DNA from: Bacteroidales bacterium
GTDB taxonomy: Bacteria; Bacteroidota; Bacteroidia; Bacteroidales; Muribaculaceae
Length of the DNA stretch: 59,361 nt
Assembly: GCA_004557825.1 (NCBI GenBank)
Contig: SFFL01000016.1
Coordinates: 1-59,361 of the forward strand
Direction: 5' to 3'
Position 1 is the stretch's first letter. Every line of letters starts with the position of its first letter. Below are positions 44,829 through 54,800 of the stretch, one piece after another. The notes under the pieces are model-generated. The model did no database searches and was not told the DNA's origin. It saw nothing but the letters and a program-made list of their open reading frames with translations. Position numbers and translations under genes: made by a program.

Positions 44829-47546
44829 ATGGCAAAAAAAATCTACACTTTCGGCGACGGACAGGCTGAAGGAGATGCCAAGATGCGCAACCTCCTCGGC
44901 GGCAAAGGTGCCAACCTCGCTGAAATGAACCTGCTGGGCATGCCCGTGCCTCCCGGTTTCACAATCACAACCGAAGTATGCACGGAGTACACTCAATTTG
45001 GTCAGGAATACGTAGTGAAAGACATCAAGGCCGACGTTGAAAAGGCCATCGCTCACGTTGAATCGCTTACCGGCACTAAGTTCAACGACCCGTCAAATCC
45101 CCTTCTCGTTTCGGTTCGCTCCGGCGCCCGCGCTTCCATGCCCGGTATGATGGATACCGTCCTCAACCTCGGTATGAACGACGCTACCGTCAACGCTCTG
45201 GCCGAAAAGAGCGGCAATCCCCGCTTCGCTTGGGATAGCTACCGCCGCTTCGTGCAGATGTATGGCGACGTGGTGCTCGGTATGAAGCCCAAAACCAAAA
45301 CTGAAGTTGACCCCTTCGAAGCCATTATCGATAAGGTAAAGGAAGAAAAAGGTGTGAAATTTGATACAGAGCTTAATGTCGACGACCTCAAGGAGCTGGT
45401 AAAACGCTTCAAAGGCGCCGTGAAAGATTACACCGGCAAGGACTTCCCCGAGTCGGCATGGGATCAGCTCTGGGGCGGCATCTGCGCCGTATTTGACTCC
45501 TGGATGAACGAGCGCGCCATCATCTATCGCCGTATGAACCAGATTCCTGAAGAATGGGGCACTGCCGTCAACGTTCAGGCTATGGTTTATGGCAATATGG
45601 GCAACAACTCCGCTACAGGCGTTGCCTTCTCGCGCGACGCTGCCACCGGCGAAAATATCTTCAACGGCGAATACCTCATCAACGCTCAGGGCGAGGATGT
45701 GGTTGCCGGTATCCGCACACCTCAGCAGATTACAGTGGAAGGCTCCCGCCGCTGGGCTGCCCTCCAGGGCATCAGCGAGGAAGAGCGCGCTGCCAAGTAT
45801 CCCTCACTTGAGGAATCAATGCCTGTCTGCGCTGCCGAGCTTATCAATATCGCACACAAGCTCGAAGACCACTATAAAGATATGCAGGATATGGAATTCA
45901 CCATTCAGGACGGCAAGCTCTGGATGCTCCAGACCCGCAACGGCAAGCGCACCGGCGCCGCTATGGTGAAAATCGCTATGGATCTGCTTCGCGCAGGTGA
46001 AATCGACGAAAAGACAACCCTGCTGCGTATGGAGCCCCAGAAGCTCGATGAGCTCCTCCACCCCGTATTTGATAAGGAAGGCCTCAAGCGCGCCAAAGTC
46101 GTAGCCAAAGGTCTGCCAGCCTCCCCCGGCGCTGCTACCGGCCAGATCGTATTCTTCGCCGACGACGCTGAATCATGGGCTGAGAAGAAAAAGAAAGTTG
46201 TGCTCGTGCGTATCGAGACATCGCCCGAAGACCTCCGCGGTATGGCTGTGGCTCAGGGTATCCTCACAATGCGCGGCGGTATGACATCCCACGCAGCTGT
46301 AGTGGCTCGCGGTATGGGCAAGTGCTGCGTATCCGGCGCAGGTGAAATCAAGGTCGACTACGAGGCACGCACCGTAGAAATGGGCGGCATCACATTCAAG
46401 GAAGGCGACTGGATTTCGCTCAACGGTTCTACCGGCGACGTTTATCAGGGTCAGGTGCCCACCGTTGAACCCGAACTCGACGGCGACTTCGGCGCTATTA
46501 TGAACCTTGCTGCCAAATTCACTAAGACTCTCGTTCGCACCAACGCCGACACTCCCCGCGACGCCAAGCAGGCTCGCCACTTCGGCGCTCAGGGCATCGG
46601 CCTCTGCCGCACAGAGCACATGTTCTTTGAAGGCGACCGCATCAAAGCTGTGCGTGAAATGATTCTTGCCTCCGACGTTGAAGGCCGCAAGATCGCTCTT
46701 GCCAAACTGCTCCCTATGCAGCGTGGCGACTTTGAAGGCATCTTTGAAGCTATGGACGGCTTCGGAGTGACCATCCGTCTGCTCGATCCCCCTCTGCACG
46801 AATTTGTGCCTCATCAGACAGCTACTCAGAAGGAGCTTGCCGACGAAATGGGCATCACACTTGCTGAAGTGAAAGCCAAAGTCGACGCTCTCGAGGAATT
46901 CAACCCCATGCTCGGTCACCGTGGCTGCCGTCTCGGCATCACATTCCCCGAAATCACTGAGATGCAGACCCGCGCTATTATCGAAGCTGCTCTGGCAGTA
47001 AAAGCCCGTGGCATCGACGTTAAGCCCGAAATTATGATTCCTCTGGTAGGCTCCCTCAAGGAAATCCAGAACCAGGCCGACATCATCAACACAACTGCAG
47101 CCAAGGTATTCGAGGAACAGGGCCGTTCGCTTCCCTACCTCGTAGGTACAATGATTGAAGTGCCCCGTGCAGCCCTCGTTGCCGACCAGATTGCAACCGT
47201 AGCACAGTTCTTCAGCTTCGGTACAAACGACCTCACTCAGATGACCTTCGGCTTCTCTCGCGACGATGCACCCAAGTTCCTCAAATATTATAAGGAACAC
47301 GGCATCATCAAGACCGATCCGTTTGAAGTCCTCGACCAGGAAGGTGTAGGCCAGCTCGTGGAAATGGGCGTCAAGAAAGGCCGCGCCACACGTCCCGACC
47401 TCAAAGTCGGCATCTGCGGCGAACATGGCGGCGAACCCAGCTCCGTTAAATTCTGCGCCAAACTTGGCATGAATTACGTCAGCTGCTCCCCCTACCGCGT
47501 GCCCATCGCCCGCGTCGCCGCGGCGCAGGCTGCTATCGAAGATTGA
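44829..47546 (+). CDS. ppdK: Pyruvate, phosphate dikinase
   Basis: A 905-aa enzyme that interconverts pyruvate + ATP + phosphate and PEP + AMP + pyrophosphate, central to anaerobic glycolysis in Bacteroidales. The N-terminal ATP-grasp domain starts LLGGKGANLAEM. The swivelling phosphohistidine domain has GGMTSHAAVVARGMGK with His488. The C-terminal PEP/pyruvate TIM barrel ends in the GICGEHGGEPSSV signature. Full length, with strongly biased codon use. It is followed by a terminator and then the mobile element. It makes pyrophosphate, but any link with the pyrophosphatase-like domain of the element downstream is not implied. Confidence 0.98.
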   Translation: MAKKIYTFGDGQAEGDAKMRNLLGGKGANLAEMNLLGMPVPPGFTITTEVCTEYTQFGQEYVVKDIKADVEKAIAHVESLTGTKFNDPSNPLLVSVRSGARASMPGMMDTVLNLGMNDATVNALAEKSGNPRFAWDSYRRFVQMYGDVVLGMKPKTKTEVDPFEAIIDKVKEEKGVKFDTELNVDDLKELVKRFKGAVKDYTGKDFPESAWDQLWGGICAVFDSWMNERAIIYRRMNQIPEEWGTAVNVQAMVYGNMGNNSATGVAFSRDAATGENIFNGEYLINAQGEDVVAGIRTPQQITVEGSRRWAALQGISEEERAAKYPSLEESMPVCAAELINIAHKLEDHYKDMQDMEFTIQDGKLWMLQTRNGKRTGAAMVKIAMDLLRAGEIDEKTTLLRMEPQKLDELLHPVFDKEGLKRAKVVAKGLPASPGAATGQIVFFADDAESWAEKKKKVVLVRIETSPEDLRGMAVAQGILTMRGGMTSHAAVVARGMGKCCVSGAGEIKVDYEARTVEMGGITFKEGDWISLNGSTGDVYQGQVPTVEPELDGDFGAIMNLAAKFTKTLVRTNADTPRDAKQARHFGAQGIGLCRTEHMFFEGDRIKAVREMILASDVEGRKIALAKLLPMQRGDFEGIFEAMDGFGVTIRLLDPPLHEFVPHQTATQKELADEMGITLAEVKAKVDALEEFNPMLGHRGCRLGITFPEITEMQTRAIIEAALAVKARGIDVKPEIMIPLVGSLKEIQNQADIINTTAAKVFEEQGRSLPYLVGTMIEVPRAALVADQIATVAQFFSFGTNDLTQMTFGFSRDDAPKFLKYYKEHGIIKTDPFEVLDQEGVGQLVEMGVKKGRATRPDLKVGICGEHGGEPSSVKFCAKLGMNYVSCSPYRVPIARVAAAQAAIED

Positions 47547-47571
47547 GCAAATAGCTTAATAATCAGATAAT

Positions 47572-47609
47572 TAGGCGGTAGGCTCTTAACATTCAGGGTC
47601 TACCGCCTA
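47572..47609 (+). terminator. Terminator of ppdK
   Basis: A 10-bp stem TAGGCGGTAG/CTACCGCCTA (47572-47581 with 47600-47609) and an 18-nt loop, followed by TTATTTTG. Confidence 0.85.
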
Positions 47610-47657
47610 TTATTTTGACACGGTTTTGCACGGTTTTCGTGCAGTTTATACGGAAAT

Positions 47658-47720
47658 GTTTCCCAAAAGTTTCCCGAATTTTAGGGGTATGTTTCCCAGC
47701 GTTTCCCAAGTCGTTTCCCA
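47658..47720 (+). repeat. Five GTTTCCC(A/G) direct repeats upstream of the integrase
   Basis: Copies begin at 47658, 47669, 47691, 47701 and 47713, with steps of 11, 22, 10 and 12 nt, close to whole turns of the DNA helix. They sit between the ppdK terminator and the integrase start. This placement suits arm-type recombinase sites or operators controlling the integrase. The function is inferred. Confidence 0.75.
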
Positions 47721-47799
47721 AAGGAATAATCGAGTTATCAGTGATTTACCTAAACATGAGCAGAACACCCCACTTTTAACCCATTAAACCAATTGGAAC

Positions 47800-49275
47800 A
47801 TGGCAACTTTCAAAGCTATCGTCAAGGCCAGACGTAAGGATGGTTTCTACCCGGTGTATATCCGAGTGGCTCACCGTCGCAAATTGGCCTACATCCCAAC
47901 CGACAAGTTTGTCAGGGATAGTGTCCTCTCTCGCTCAGGCGAGATTGAAGACCCATACGTGTTGCAATATTGCTCACGGAAAATCATAGAGTTTGTTGAG
48001 GCTCTTAACAAGGTCGATACCGAGTGCTGGAGCGTGAACGACATCGTTGCCTACCTCAAATCGGGCGAGGCCGACATCAGCTTCAGCGACTACGCGCGTC
48101 TGCACATCGACCGCATGGTGCAGCGTGGGCAGAAGCGCAACGCCCGAAATTATGAAATGGCGTTGAATCATCTGGAACGCTACGCCGGCACAACGGCAGT
48201 AATGTTTTCGCAGCTCACATCGTCGTTTGTCAATGAGTGGTTGAAGACATTGGCGACGACTCGCAGGGCAAAGGAGATGTACCCCATTTGTCTGCGTCAG
48301 GTGTTCAAGGCGGCGATGGAAGAATACAACGACTACGACAACGGAGTAATCCGCATCAAGACTAACCCGTGGGGCAAAGTCAAAATACCCGAAGCGGACA
48401 GGCCGGAGAAACTTGCGATCACACCACAGGCGGCGCGAGCATTCTTCTCTGCGCCCATACCTGAAAGCAAGATGAAAGCGCCGTTAGAGGAGGTTGGCCG
48501 CGACGTGGCTATGATGGTGTTGTGCCTCGCCGGTATCAACACGGTTGACCTCTACCACCTGAAGAAGTCGGACTACCACGACGGCATCATACACTACCGT
48601 CGGGCGAAGACGAAGAAGTTCAGGGCTGATAACGCCTACATCGAGATGCGAGTGCCGTCTATCCTTTTGCCGTTGTTTGACAAGTATGCTACCGGCGACA
48701 ACGACCCTTTCCTGTTCAGCTTCCACGAGCGTTACCGCAACTCGGACAGCCTCGGCAGTAATGCCAACAGCGGCATAAAGAAGATTTGCGAGAGCATAGG
48801 CATTACAGGCGACGACCGCTATTGTGTCTACACGTTCCGCCACACTTGGGGAACGATAGCGCAGAACGACTGCGGCGCGACCATTAGCGAAGTGGCCTTT
48901 GCCATGAACCATGCAAGCGGCCATGAGGTGACGCGAGGTTATCTCAAACTCGATTTTTCCCCCGCATGGAGATTGAACGAGCGAGTTGTCGACCTGATTT
49001 TCTACACTGCCACGGAGAGCGAGAAGAAGGACCCGGAAGAAACCATGTTCCGATTCTCGGCCAAGCACCTAATCCACGGCAGCGCCTATTTCCGTGGCAG
49101 ACTGTTGGGCGAAGTCGAGGATACCGGCTATAACAACATCGATGAGGTTATTCAGGCTCTTGTGCCTTTCGTGCCTGATGATGTTCCTCTGCGCTCCATG
49201 GTGCAGTTCAAGATTGACATCATCGACAAAGGTCTCTCGCAAACCTACGAGCGCATGAAGGGAAAAGGCTTTTGA
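47800..49275 (+). CDS. Tyrosine recombinase / integrase of a mobile element
   Basis: A 491-aa site-specific recombinase. The N-terminal arm-binding domain (VKARRKDGFYPVYIRVAHRRK) and a SAM-like core-binding domain (about 95-190) precede the catalytic domain. His-Arg box residues are TFRHTW (Arg347, His348), then NHASGH and the nucleophile Tyr381 in RGYLKLDF. The position of the first catalytic arginine appears to hold Asn247 (AGINTVDL), a substitution reminiscent of the IntDOT-type recombinases of Bacteroides elements. A tail of about 100 residues follows the tyrosine. It marks the left part of an integrated element. Confidence 0.93.
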   Translation: MATFKAIVKARRKDGFYPVYIRVAHRRKLAYIPTDKFVRDSVLSRSGEIEDPYVLQYCSRKIIEFVEALNKVDTECWSVNDIVAYLKSGEADISFSDYARLHIDRMVQRGQKRNARNYEMALNHLERYAGTTAVMFSQLTSSFVNEWLKTLATTRRAKEMYPICLRQVFKAAMEEYNDYDNGVIRIKTNPWGKVKIPEADRPEKLAITPQAARAFFSAPIPESKMKAPLEEVGRDVAMMVLCLAGINTVDLYHLKKSDYHDGIIHYRRAKTKKFRADNAYIEMRVPSILLPLFDKYATGDNDPFLFSFHERYRNSDSLGSNANSGIKKICESIGITGDDRYCVYTFRHTWGTIAQNDCGATISEVAFAMNHASGHEVTRGYLKLDFSPAWRLNERVVDLIFYTATESEKKDPEETMFRFSAKHLIHGSAYFRGRLLGEVEDTGYNNIDEVIQALVPFVPDDVPLRSMVQFKIDIIDKGLSQTYERMKGKGF

Positions 49276-49816
49276 AATCGCGGCCCCCTGTTTTCTTTCC
49301 AATCCCCATTCGACCGACGAGGCGTTTTGCTTCGCCGGTCTTTTCTTTTTCAAAAAACAAAATTTCAAAATCGAGTTTTCAAAACGTCGTCGCCGTCGTC
49401 GTTTTCTTCTATACGTCTTCTTTTATATATTTTCTTTTTATTTCTTTTCCTTTCTTTTCTTTTGTGTACCTAATTCCGGAATTAAACCGAGCTAACCAAT
49501 AGTTTCCTCAAACAAAACCCCTATTAAGTTTGAGGAAATGGAAAAAGTCAAAATAACTTCAAACAAAACCCATAGCTAACCCATAGTTTCCTCAAACTTT
49601 ACTCTCTACATCGAACCATTATTTTTACCCCGATTTCGGGCTATTTTGATATGCCGACGAGGAATAAAAACGAGCCAGCCCCCCGTTTCCTCAAACAAAA
49701 CCTCCATTAAGTTTGAGGAAACTCCAAGCCAACGGCACATATTTTTTCGCGGTCGACAAGAAAAAACCGCCGACGGAGTGTCAGGCGGTTGCTGTCTAAA
49801 GTAGAAGTCGAGTAGA
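49276..49816. other. T-rich intergenic region with repeated hairpins
   Basis: These 541 nt hold no convincing gene. The first 200 nt are strongly T-rich on the plus strand (about 49290-49470). The rest contains the GTTTCCTCAAAC hairpin repeats described separately. Confidence 0.7.
49502..49722. repeat. GTTTCCTCAAAC inverted-repeat units, two hairpins plus a single site
   Basis: Site GTTTCCTCAAAC occurs at 49502-49513, 49586-49597 and 49685-49696. Its reverse complement is at 49528-49538 (one base short) and 49711-49722. Two full units of about 38 bp (49502-49539, 49685-49722) share even their loop sequence apart from two or three bases. This looks like a protein-binding array or an origin/transfer site of the element. 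Confidence 0.85.
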
Positions 49817-50101
49817 TTATTCGTCCTCTCCTGCCAATTCGGCGAGGCGGTCTTCGATTGTCTTTTCCTTGTCAGCGGTGTTGAGGTCAATGGCCGTGGC
49901 CTGCATTTTGGGCATGGTGTACTGCATAAGTCTCTCAGCAATCACGAGCCTGTCTTTTGGATCGAGAGCCATAAAGTCGGATGTCATGAGGCCGCTGTTG
50001 GAATAGTCGGCGAGTAAGGACACAATGACCTCTTTGCCCAACGTCGTTGACTTGTTGGGTGTGCCTTTCTTTCTGCCACCTGTTTTCTTACCTATTGCCA
50101 T
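49817..50101 (-). CDS. Small basic-N-terminus protein of the element (terminase-small-subunit-like or DNA-binding)
   Basis: A 94-aa protein starting MAIGKKTGGRKKGTPNKST at 50101. The GRKKGTPNKST head is a recurring feature of small phage-borne proteins, including putative small terminase subunits, and should bind nucleic acid. The rest is helical and acidic (ending RLAELAGEDE). It is transcribed divergently from the structural-like genes. An upstream in-frame ATG at 50167 would overlap the region before the next gene and adds non-conserved residues. Packaging is an inference; a regulator is equally possible. Confidence 0.6.
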   Translation of the reverse strand: MAIGKKTGGRKKGTPNKSTTLGKEVIVSLLADYSNSGLMTSDFMALDPKDRLVIAERLMQYTMPKMQATAIDLNTADKEKTIEDRLAELAGEDE

Positions 50102-50184
50102 GCGGTTAAAGTTAAATACTCGCCACAAAGATAATAATGTATCTTCGCCAATATAATTTAAGTTCAACTAATCACATTTCATAT

Positions 50185-50682
50185 ATGGGCATATTAGGCG
50201 GCGTAATCGGCGCAGGGTTAGGAGCTGTCGGGAGTATTTTCGGCGGCATTTCTGCGTCCAACGCCATGAAAGATGTTAAAAAAAATCTACAGGAGCAGCG
50301 GAAGAAAAACCAAGATTGGTATAACCGCCGCTACAACGAAGATGCAACGCAACGAGCCGACGCACAGGCTATCCTAACCAAAACCGAGGACTCCATCCGC
50401 AATCGCAACAGACAGGCGGCAGGGGTTCAGGCTGTCATGGGTGGCACAGAAGAAAGCGTTGCGGCGGCAAAAGCAGCCAATAACGAGGCTCTTGCACAGG
50501 CCACAACCAATATAGCCGTGAACGGCGAGGCTCGCAAAGACGCTATCGAAAGCCAATATTTACAAACCGACGCGAATATTCAGCAGCAGTTAAACGACCT
50601 TGAAGTGAAGAAATCACAGGCTATCTCTCAGGCCATGCAGGGCGTGACACAGGCTGGCTCTAACATCGCGGGAATACTCTAA
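50185..50682 (+). CDS. Putative virion/ejection protein with glycine-rich hydrophobic N-terminus
   Basis: A 165-aa protein starting MGILGGVIGAGLGAVGSIFGG, a hydrophobic glycine-zipper-like segment, followed by about 140 residues of polar, Ala/Gln/Asn-rich helix. This architecture recalls DNA pilot proteins of microviruses and small internal ejection proteins of podoviruses, which line a conduit for DNA through the envelope. I cannot name a family. The start at 50185 is chosen because the hydrophobic segment should be N-terminal; an in-frame ATG lies at 50137. The next gene follows after 4 nt. Confidence 0.6.
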   Translation: MGILGGVIGAGLGAVGSIFGGISASNAMKDVKKNLQEQRKKNQDWYNRRYNEDATQRADAQAILTKTEDSIRNRNRQAAGVQAVMGGTEESVAAAKAANNEALAQATTNIAVNGEARKDAIESQYLQTDANIQQQLNDLEVKKSQAISQAMQGVTQAGSNIAGIL

Positions 50683-50686
50683 AGCT

Positions 50687-51874
50687 ATGCCTGTAAATCC
50701 CGAAGATATATTAGCAATGGGCAAAGGCCCGGTGCAAATGACATGGGCAGACCAAAAGACGCCCCCATCTGCGCCTGTTACCACTCCACCGCCTGCAACA
50801 ACGGTAACACCACCTGAGCCGGAAACTGACCCCACAGGGCTTGAGAATGTCAACTATGATACCGTTACGGCCAAAGGCGCACCCAACAATCCAAAGAGTG
50901 CAGCCGAGGTCGTACAGCGCGGTGTTGTTAATGTCGCCAATCCTCAGACGGAAACCGATGTCGAACACGTTACACCTGTTCCTGAACAGCAGACAACCCC
51001 CGAAAAGAAGAAACTATCATACGTCGAGTTATTTCAGCAGATGTCGCCTTACAAGCCGCCGACACCTGAAGAACTTGAAAAGGAACGGAAGAAGCAGAAA
51101 CGAGAGGCTATCTTTGCCGCTATCGGCGAGGGCATCTCGGCTATGAGCAATCTCTATTTCACGACACAGTATGCCCCAAATGCCTATGACCCCTCAAAAG
51201 GTATGGCGGCGACCACAAAGGCACGTTTCGATCAGCTCAAAAAAGACCGTGAGGAAAACCAGCGTCAGTACATGGAAGGCTTCATGCGCGCTATGAGGTG
51301 GGATGCCGAGGATGAACGCGACGACCGTAATTGGCAACATACCTTAGAGCGTGAAAAAGTAACCGACCACTATAAACAAGCCAAGGCAGACCGCGATGCA
51401 GCTATGGCTGAACTCCGCATGGAGCTTATGGAAGGTAGGATTGACCAACAGGAAGCTGCCGCCCGTGCCAAGAAGATTGAAGCCGACTATGCCGACGCTT
51501 ATTGGCAGTCTCGCATCGGCAAGAATAATTACCGTCGCCCGATTGGCGGTGGTAGTCGAGGTGGCGGGGGAAAACCGGCTGAATATCCGTGGTACGACTC
51601 CGACGGCAATCTCCATTATGCTCACTCTTACGAGGCCATGCGCCAAAATGCAATCAATCATGGCACATGGAGCGAGGCTACACAGCAGTCAACCACAACG
51701 CGCACAACTACTGACCGCCGAGGCAAAACCAAAAGTTCATCATCCTCAAACACCACCAAACCGGCAAAAGGGCATTCGGAAAGGCCGCAAGGCGGCAAGA
51801 AGCCTAACCCGATGGACGGCGGCGGCAATTCCGGCGGCGGAAGCAAAAAGAAGAAGAAAAACCCAATGAGTTAA
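50687..51874 (+). CDS. Low-complexity coiled protein of the element, unknown function
   Basis: A 395-aa protein in four parts. It has a Pro/Thr-rich disordered head (about 1-105) and a charged helical segment with one weakly hydrophobic stretch (AIFAAIGEGISAMSNLYF, about 145-162). A long charged helix follows (about 170-265), then a Gly/Ser/Lys-rich tail ending KKKKKNPMS. No enzymatic motif is visible. Position between the ejection-like gene and the giant gene, with 4-nt gaps on both sides, indicates one operon and a shared role, possibly in the virion interior. Confidence 0.6.
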   Translation: MPVNPEDILAMGKGPVQMTWADQKTPPSAPVTTPPPATTVTPPEPETDPTGLENVNYDTVTAKGAPNNPKSAAEVVQRGVVNVANPQTETDVEHVTPVPEQQTTPEKKKLSYVELFQQMSPYKPPTPEELEKERKKQKREAIFAAIGEGISAMSNLYFTTQYAPNAYDPSKGMAATTKARFDQLKKDREENQRQYMEGFMRAMRWDAEDERDDRNWQHTLEREKVTDHYKQAKADRDAAMAELRMELMEGRIDQQEAAARAKKIEADYADAYWQSRIGKNNYRRPIGGGSRGGGGKPAEYPWYDSDGNLHYAHSYEAMRQNAINHGTWSEATQQSTTTRTTTDRRGKTKSSSSSNTTKPAKGHSERPQGGKKPNPMDGGGNSGGGSKKKKKNPMS

Positions 51875-51878
51875 CGCT

Positions 51879-54800
51879 ATGGCAAACGACAATAAACGAA
51901 AATTATACGATGCCCTCTCGCAAGATTACGACATGGGCAGTTATGAGCAGTTCTGCGCCGATCTCAACGATGAGGGCAAGCGTCGCAAGCTGTACGACGC
52001 TACCAGCCAAGACTACGACCTCGGCACATGGGATAGCTTCTCACAGCAGTTAGGATATGGACAGGCCGCTGCGCCCGCTCCTGAACGCCCTGCCGCCCCT
52101 GTCGATACTCTTGCGTCGCCCACACCGCCGCCCTCATCGCCAAAGGCCACAAAGTATTTCAAACTCCGCCGTGGCGGTAAGGACTTCACGGTATCAACCG
52201 ACGAGGTAAATGCCGCCGGTGGCCTGTCGTCGTGGGCAAAGGCTCACCCCGGCGCGCCTGTCCGTGTCTATATGCAGGGTACAAATGAAGACGGCAAGCC
52301 TTTCGACGGCCATGTTGACCTATCAGTAGCCCACGACCGAAGCAAACGACGTGGCTACAAGTACACGACCACAAGCGAGGCTATCGAGGATAAGCCGTGG
52401 CAACCTACCGAAAAGGAGAAGATTGCCATGTCGATGCAGCTTCACCAAATGCAAGCCCAGACCGACGCAATGTTTGACGAGACTCGCGAGCGCATGGAGA
52501 ATGTCTCCGAGTATTACCGCAACAATCGTAGCCTCGGCTTCCATACTGTCGAGGGCAAGCCGGTGTTAAATCCGCAGACCGGCAAAATGGAGAAGACCTA
52601 CCTCACGCCTATGGGCGACCGCACGACGAGCAAGGCTGCCGCCGATATGTCTACGTTCAATTTCCGTCAGTCAATGGCAGCAGCTGATATGTCAGTGGGC
52701 GCACAGATACGTCGAGCCGAGGCCGAGCTTGCCGAACTGCGCAAACAGTACGAGGATAGCAAAGGCCGTGTTCGTGATGAATGGGCAGAGGACACCGAAA
52801 ACAACGATGCACCTCTTAAATACGTTCTCGCGGCCAACACCTATGTGCCTCGTCAGATGTCCGACAAGGAAAACTCCGCTCTGCGTGTCGCTATCCGTCA
52901 AAGGGAAGAACAGCTCAAGGACTTGTACGAGGAACGAGATAGGCAGATTGGAAAGGACGTAGGCTTTTGGCGTGGCTTCGGTCGTGTCGTCAGCGACAGC
53001 CGCACATGGGACTTCGGCACAGGCGACCTGTTGGACGCTATGACAATGCTCAATGCCGACCAATATTCTGCCCCCAACGCTACCGAGGGCGAGAGGCGAG
53101 CCGGTCAGGAGATGCTAAAAGCGGTCCACGACGCACAGCAGACCGAACAGATGTATGGCGGTAATGCCTCGTTCTGGAACAGAGCCGGCGTTATGACCGG
53201 CTACATGCCGTCGTTCATGCTCGACTTCGCTCTTACCGGTGGTGGTTTTGATGCAATCAATGTGGGTGGCAAAATTGCTACTCGTGGTGCCGTTAATTTG
53301 GTAGGCAAAGAAGCCATCGAGGAAATGACTAAGTTAGGCATTAAAGCCTATGCGAAGAAATACGGTGTCCGTGGCGTTGGCCGTATGGCAGAGAATTGGA
53401 CTATCAAGGCTCTTGGCACAACCGCCGACGACCTACTTATCCGCGCCCCGCTTATGACAAACACAGTACAGGCCGGGAAGACAACAGCAGACATTATCGA
53501 CCGCAAACTCGGCGATGTCGTTGTTGACGAGAATGGCAACTATGATTTTTCTAACAACAAGACTTGGGGAAGTGCCATTTGGCAGGGAGAGGCCAACGCA
53601 ATCATCGAGAACTACTCGGAGATGTTTGGCACACACCTCGACGGCGTTGTACCGGCTCTTGCAAAGACCTTTGGCGGCAAGCGTATCAGTGGTATGCTTG
53701 CTCGTGCCAATGCGTCGAGCTACGGCCAAATCCTTGCCACCACTCGTAAGCAGTTTGAACGCCTCGGTGTATCCGACTATTTCGGCGAGGTCAGCGAGGA
53801 ATACTACGGCCAGCTATGGCGGTCAATGCTCAATCTCGATGATGCCTATACCAATGTGCCTGTCTTAGACAAGGACGGCAATCAGGTACTCGACGCAGAG
53901 GGCAATCCCGTCTACGAGCGCAAGAACTTGTTATTTACAGGACAGTTCCACGGCGACATTTGGGGCGGTATGGCTCTTTCCATGGGCTTAATGGGTGTCG
54001 GTAAATACACAATCTCCGGCATTGCCTACGGCAACATGAAGCATCAGGTTAACAAGGCTGATAGGAGAGCCGCTGAAATCTTCACTCCTGACCGTTGGGA
54101 GCCTATCCGTGAGCTTATCGACAATACCACCAATGAAGATATAGGCGTATTGGCTGAAAACATGGTCAACGACCAAAACCTTTCAGATGATGAACGCTCG
54201 TCCGTCATGGAATACATGGAGCGCAGCCTTAATCTTCGTGGTCTCAATCTCGGTGCAATGGCTAAGAGCCGAGGCACAGCAGAGGGCGATGAGGCACTGC
54301 CTGAAAATATAGAGGTAGATAGCGAACTCAGTCAGTCGTATATCGACGGTTACGAGGCTTCATCTCCGCAAGAGATGAACGACGCTCAAAACATGTACGA
54401 ATTCCACCGTCAGCGTGTTGAAGGTATGTTCGAGCCTGATATGCTTGATTGGTTTGACAGCGACCCTGTAACCGCTTTAATAGATATGTCGCGGAATGGC
54501 ATCTTTTCTCAGGGAGAAATAGACGCTGCCCGCGACTACATCAACGCTAAAACCGTTCGCGACGGCATTCTTCAGCGTGTCAATGACAACATTGATGAGC
54601 AGATTGCCCAAAGCGACGCGATGATTAACGGACGTATCAACCCTGCCACCGGCATGATACAACCGGTGCTTATGGGTCTCGACGACCGTCAGGTTTATGT
54701 CGTTGGCGGTTTCCTTGCCGTTAATCCTGACGGTACAATCGACCGTGAGGCTTCCGACGAGAGCATTGTCGTCCGTGACGCAGTGACAGGTGAGGTGGAA

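Noticed and set aside
46173..47426. 417-codon minus-strand open frame opposite ppdK
   Set aside because: Complete overlap with a clearly real enzyme gene; no recognisable motif.
47615..47650. CACGGTTTT direct repeat before the integrase as a possible attachment core
   Set aside because: The right end of the element is outside the window, so no matching copy can be shown.
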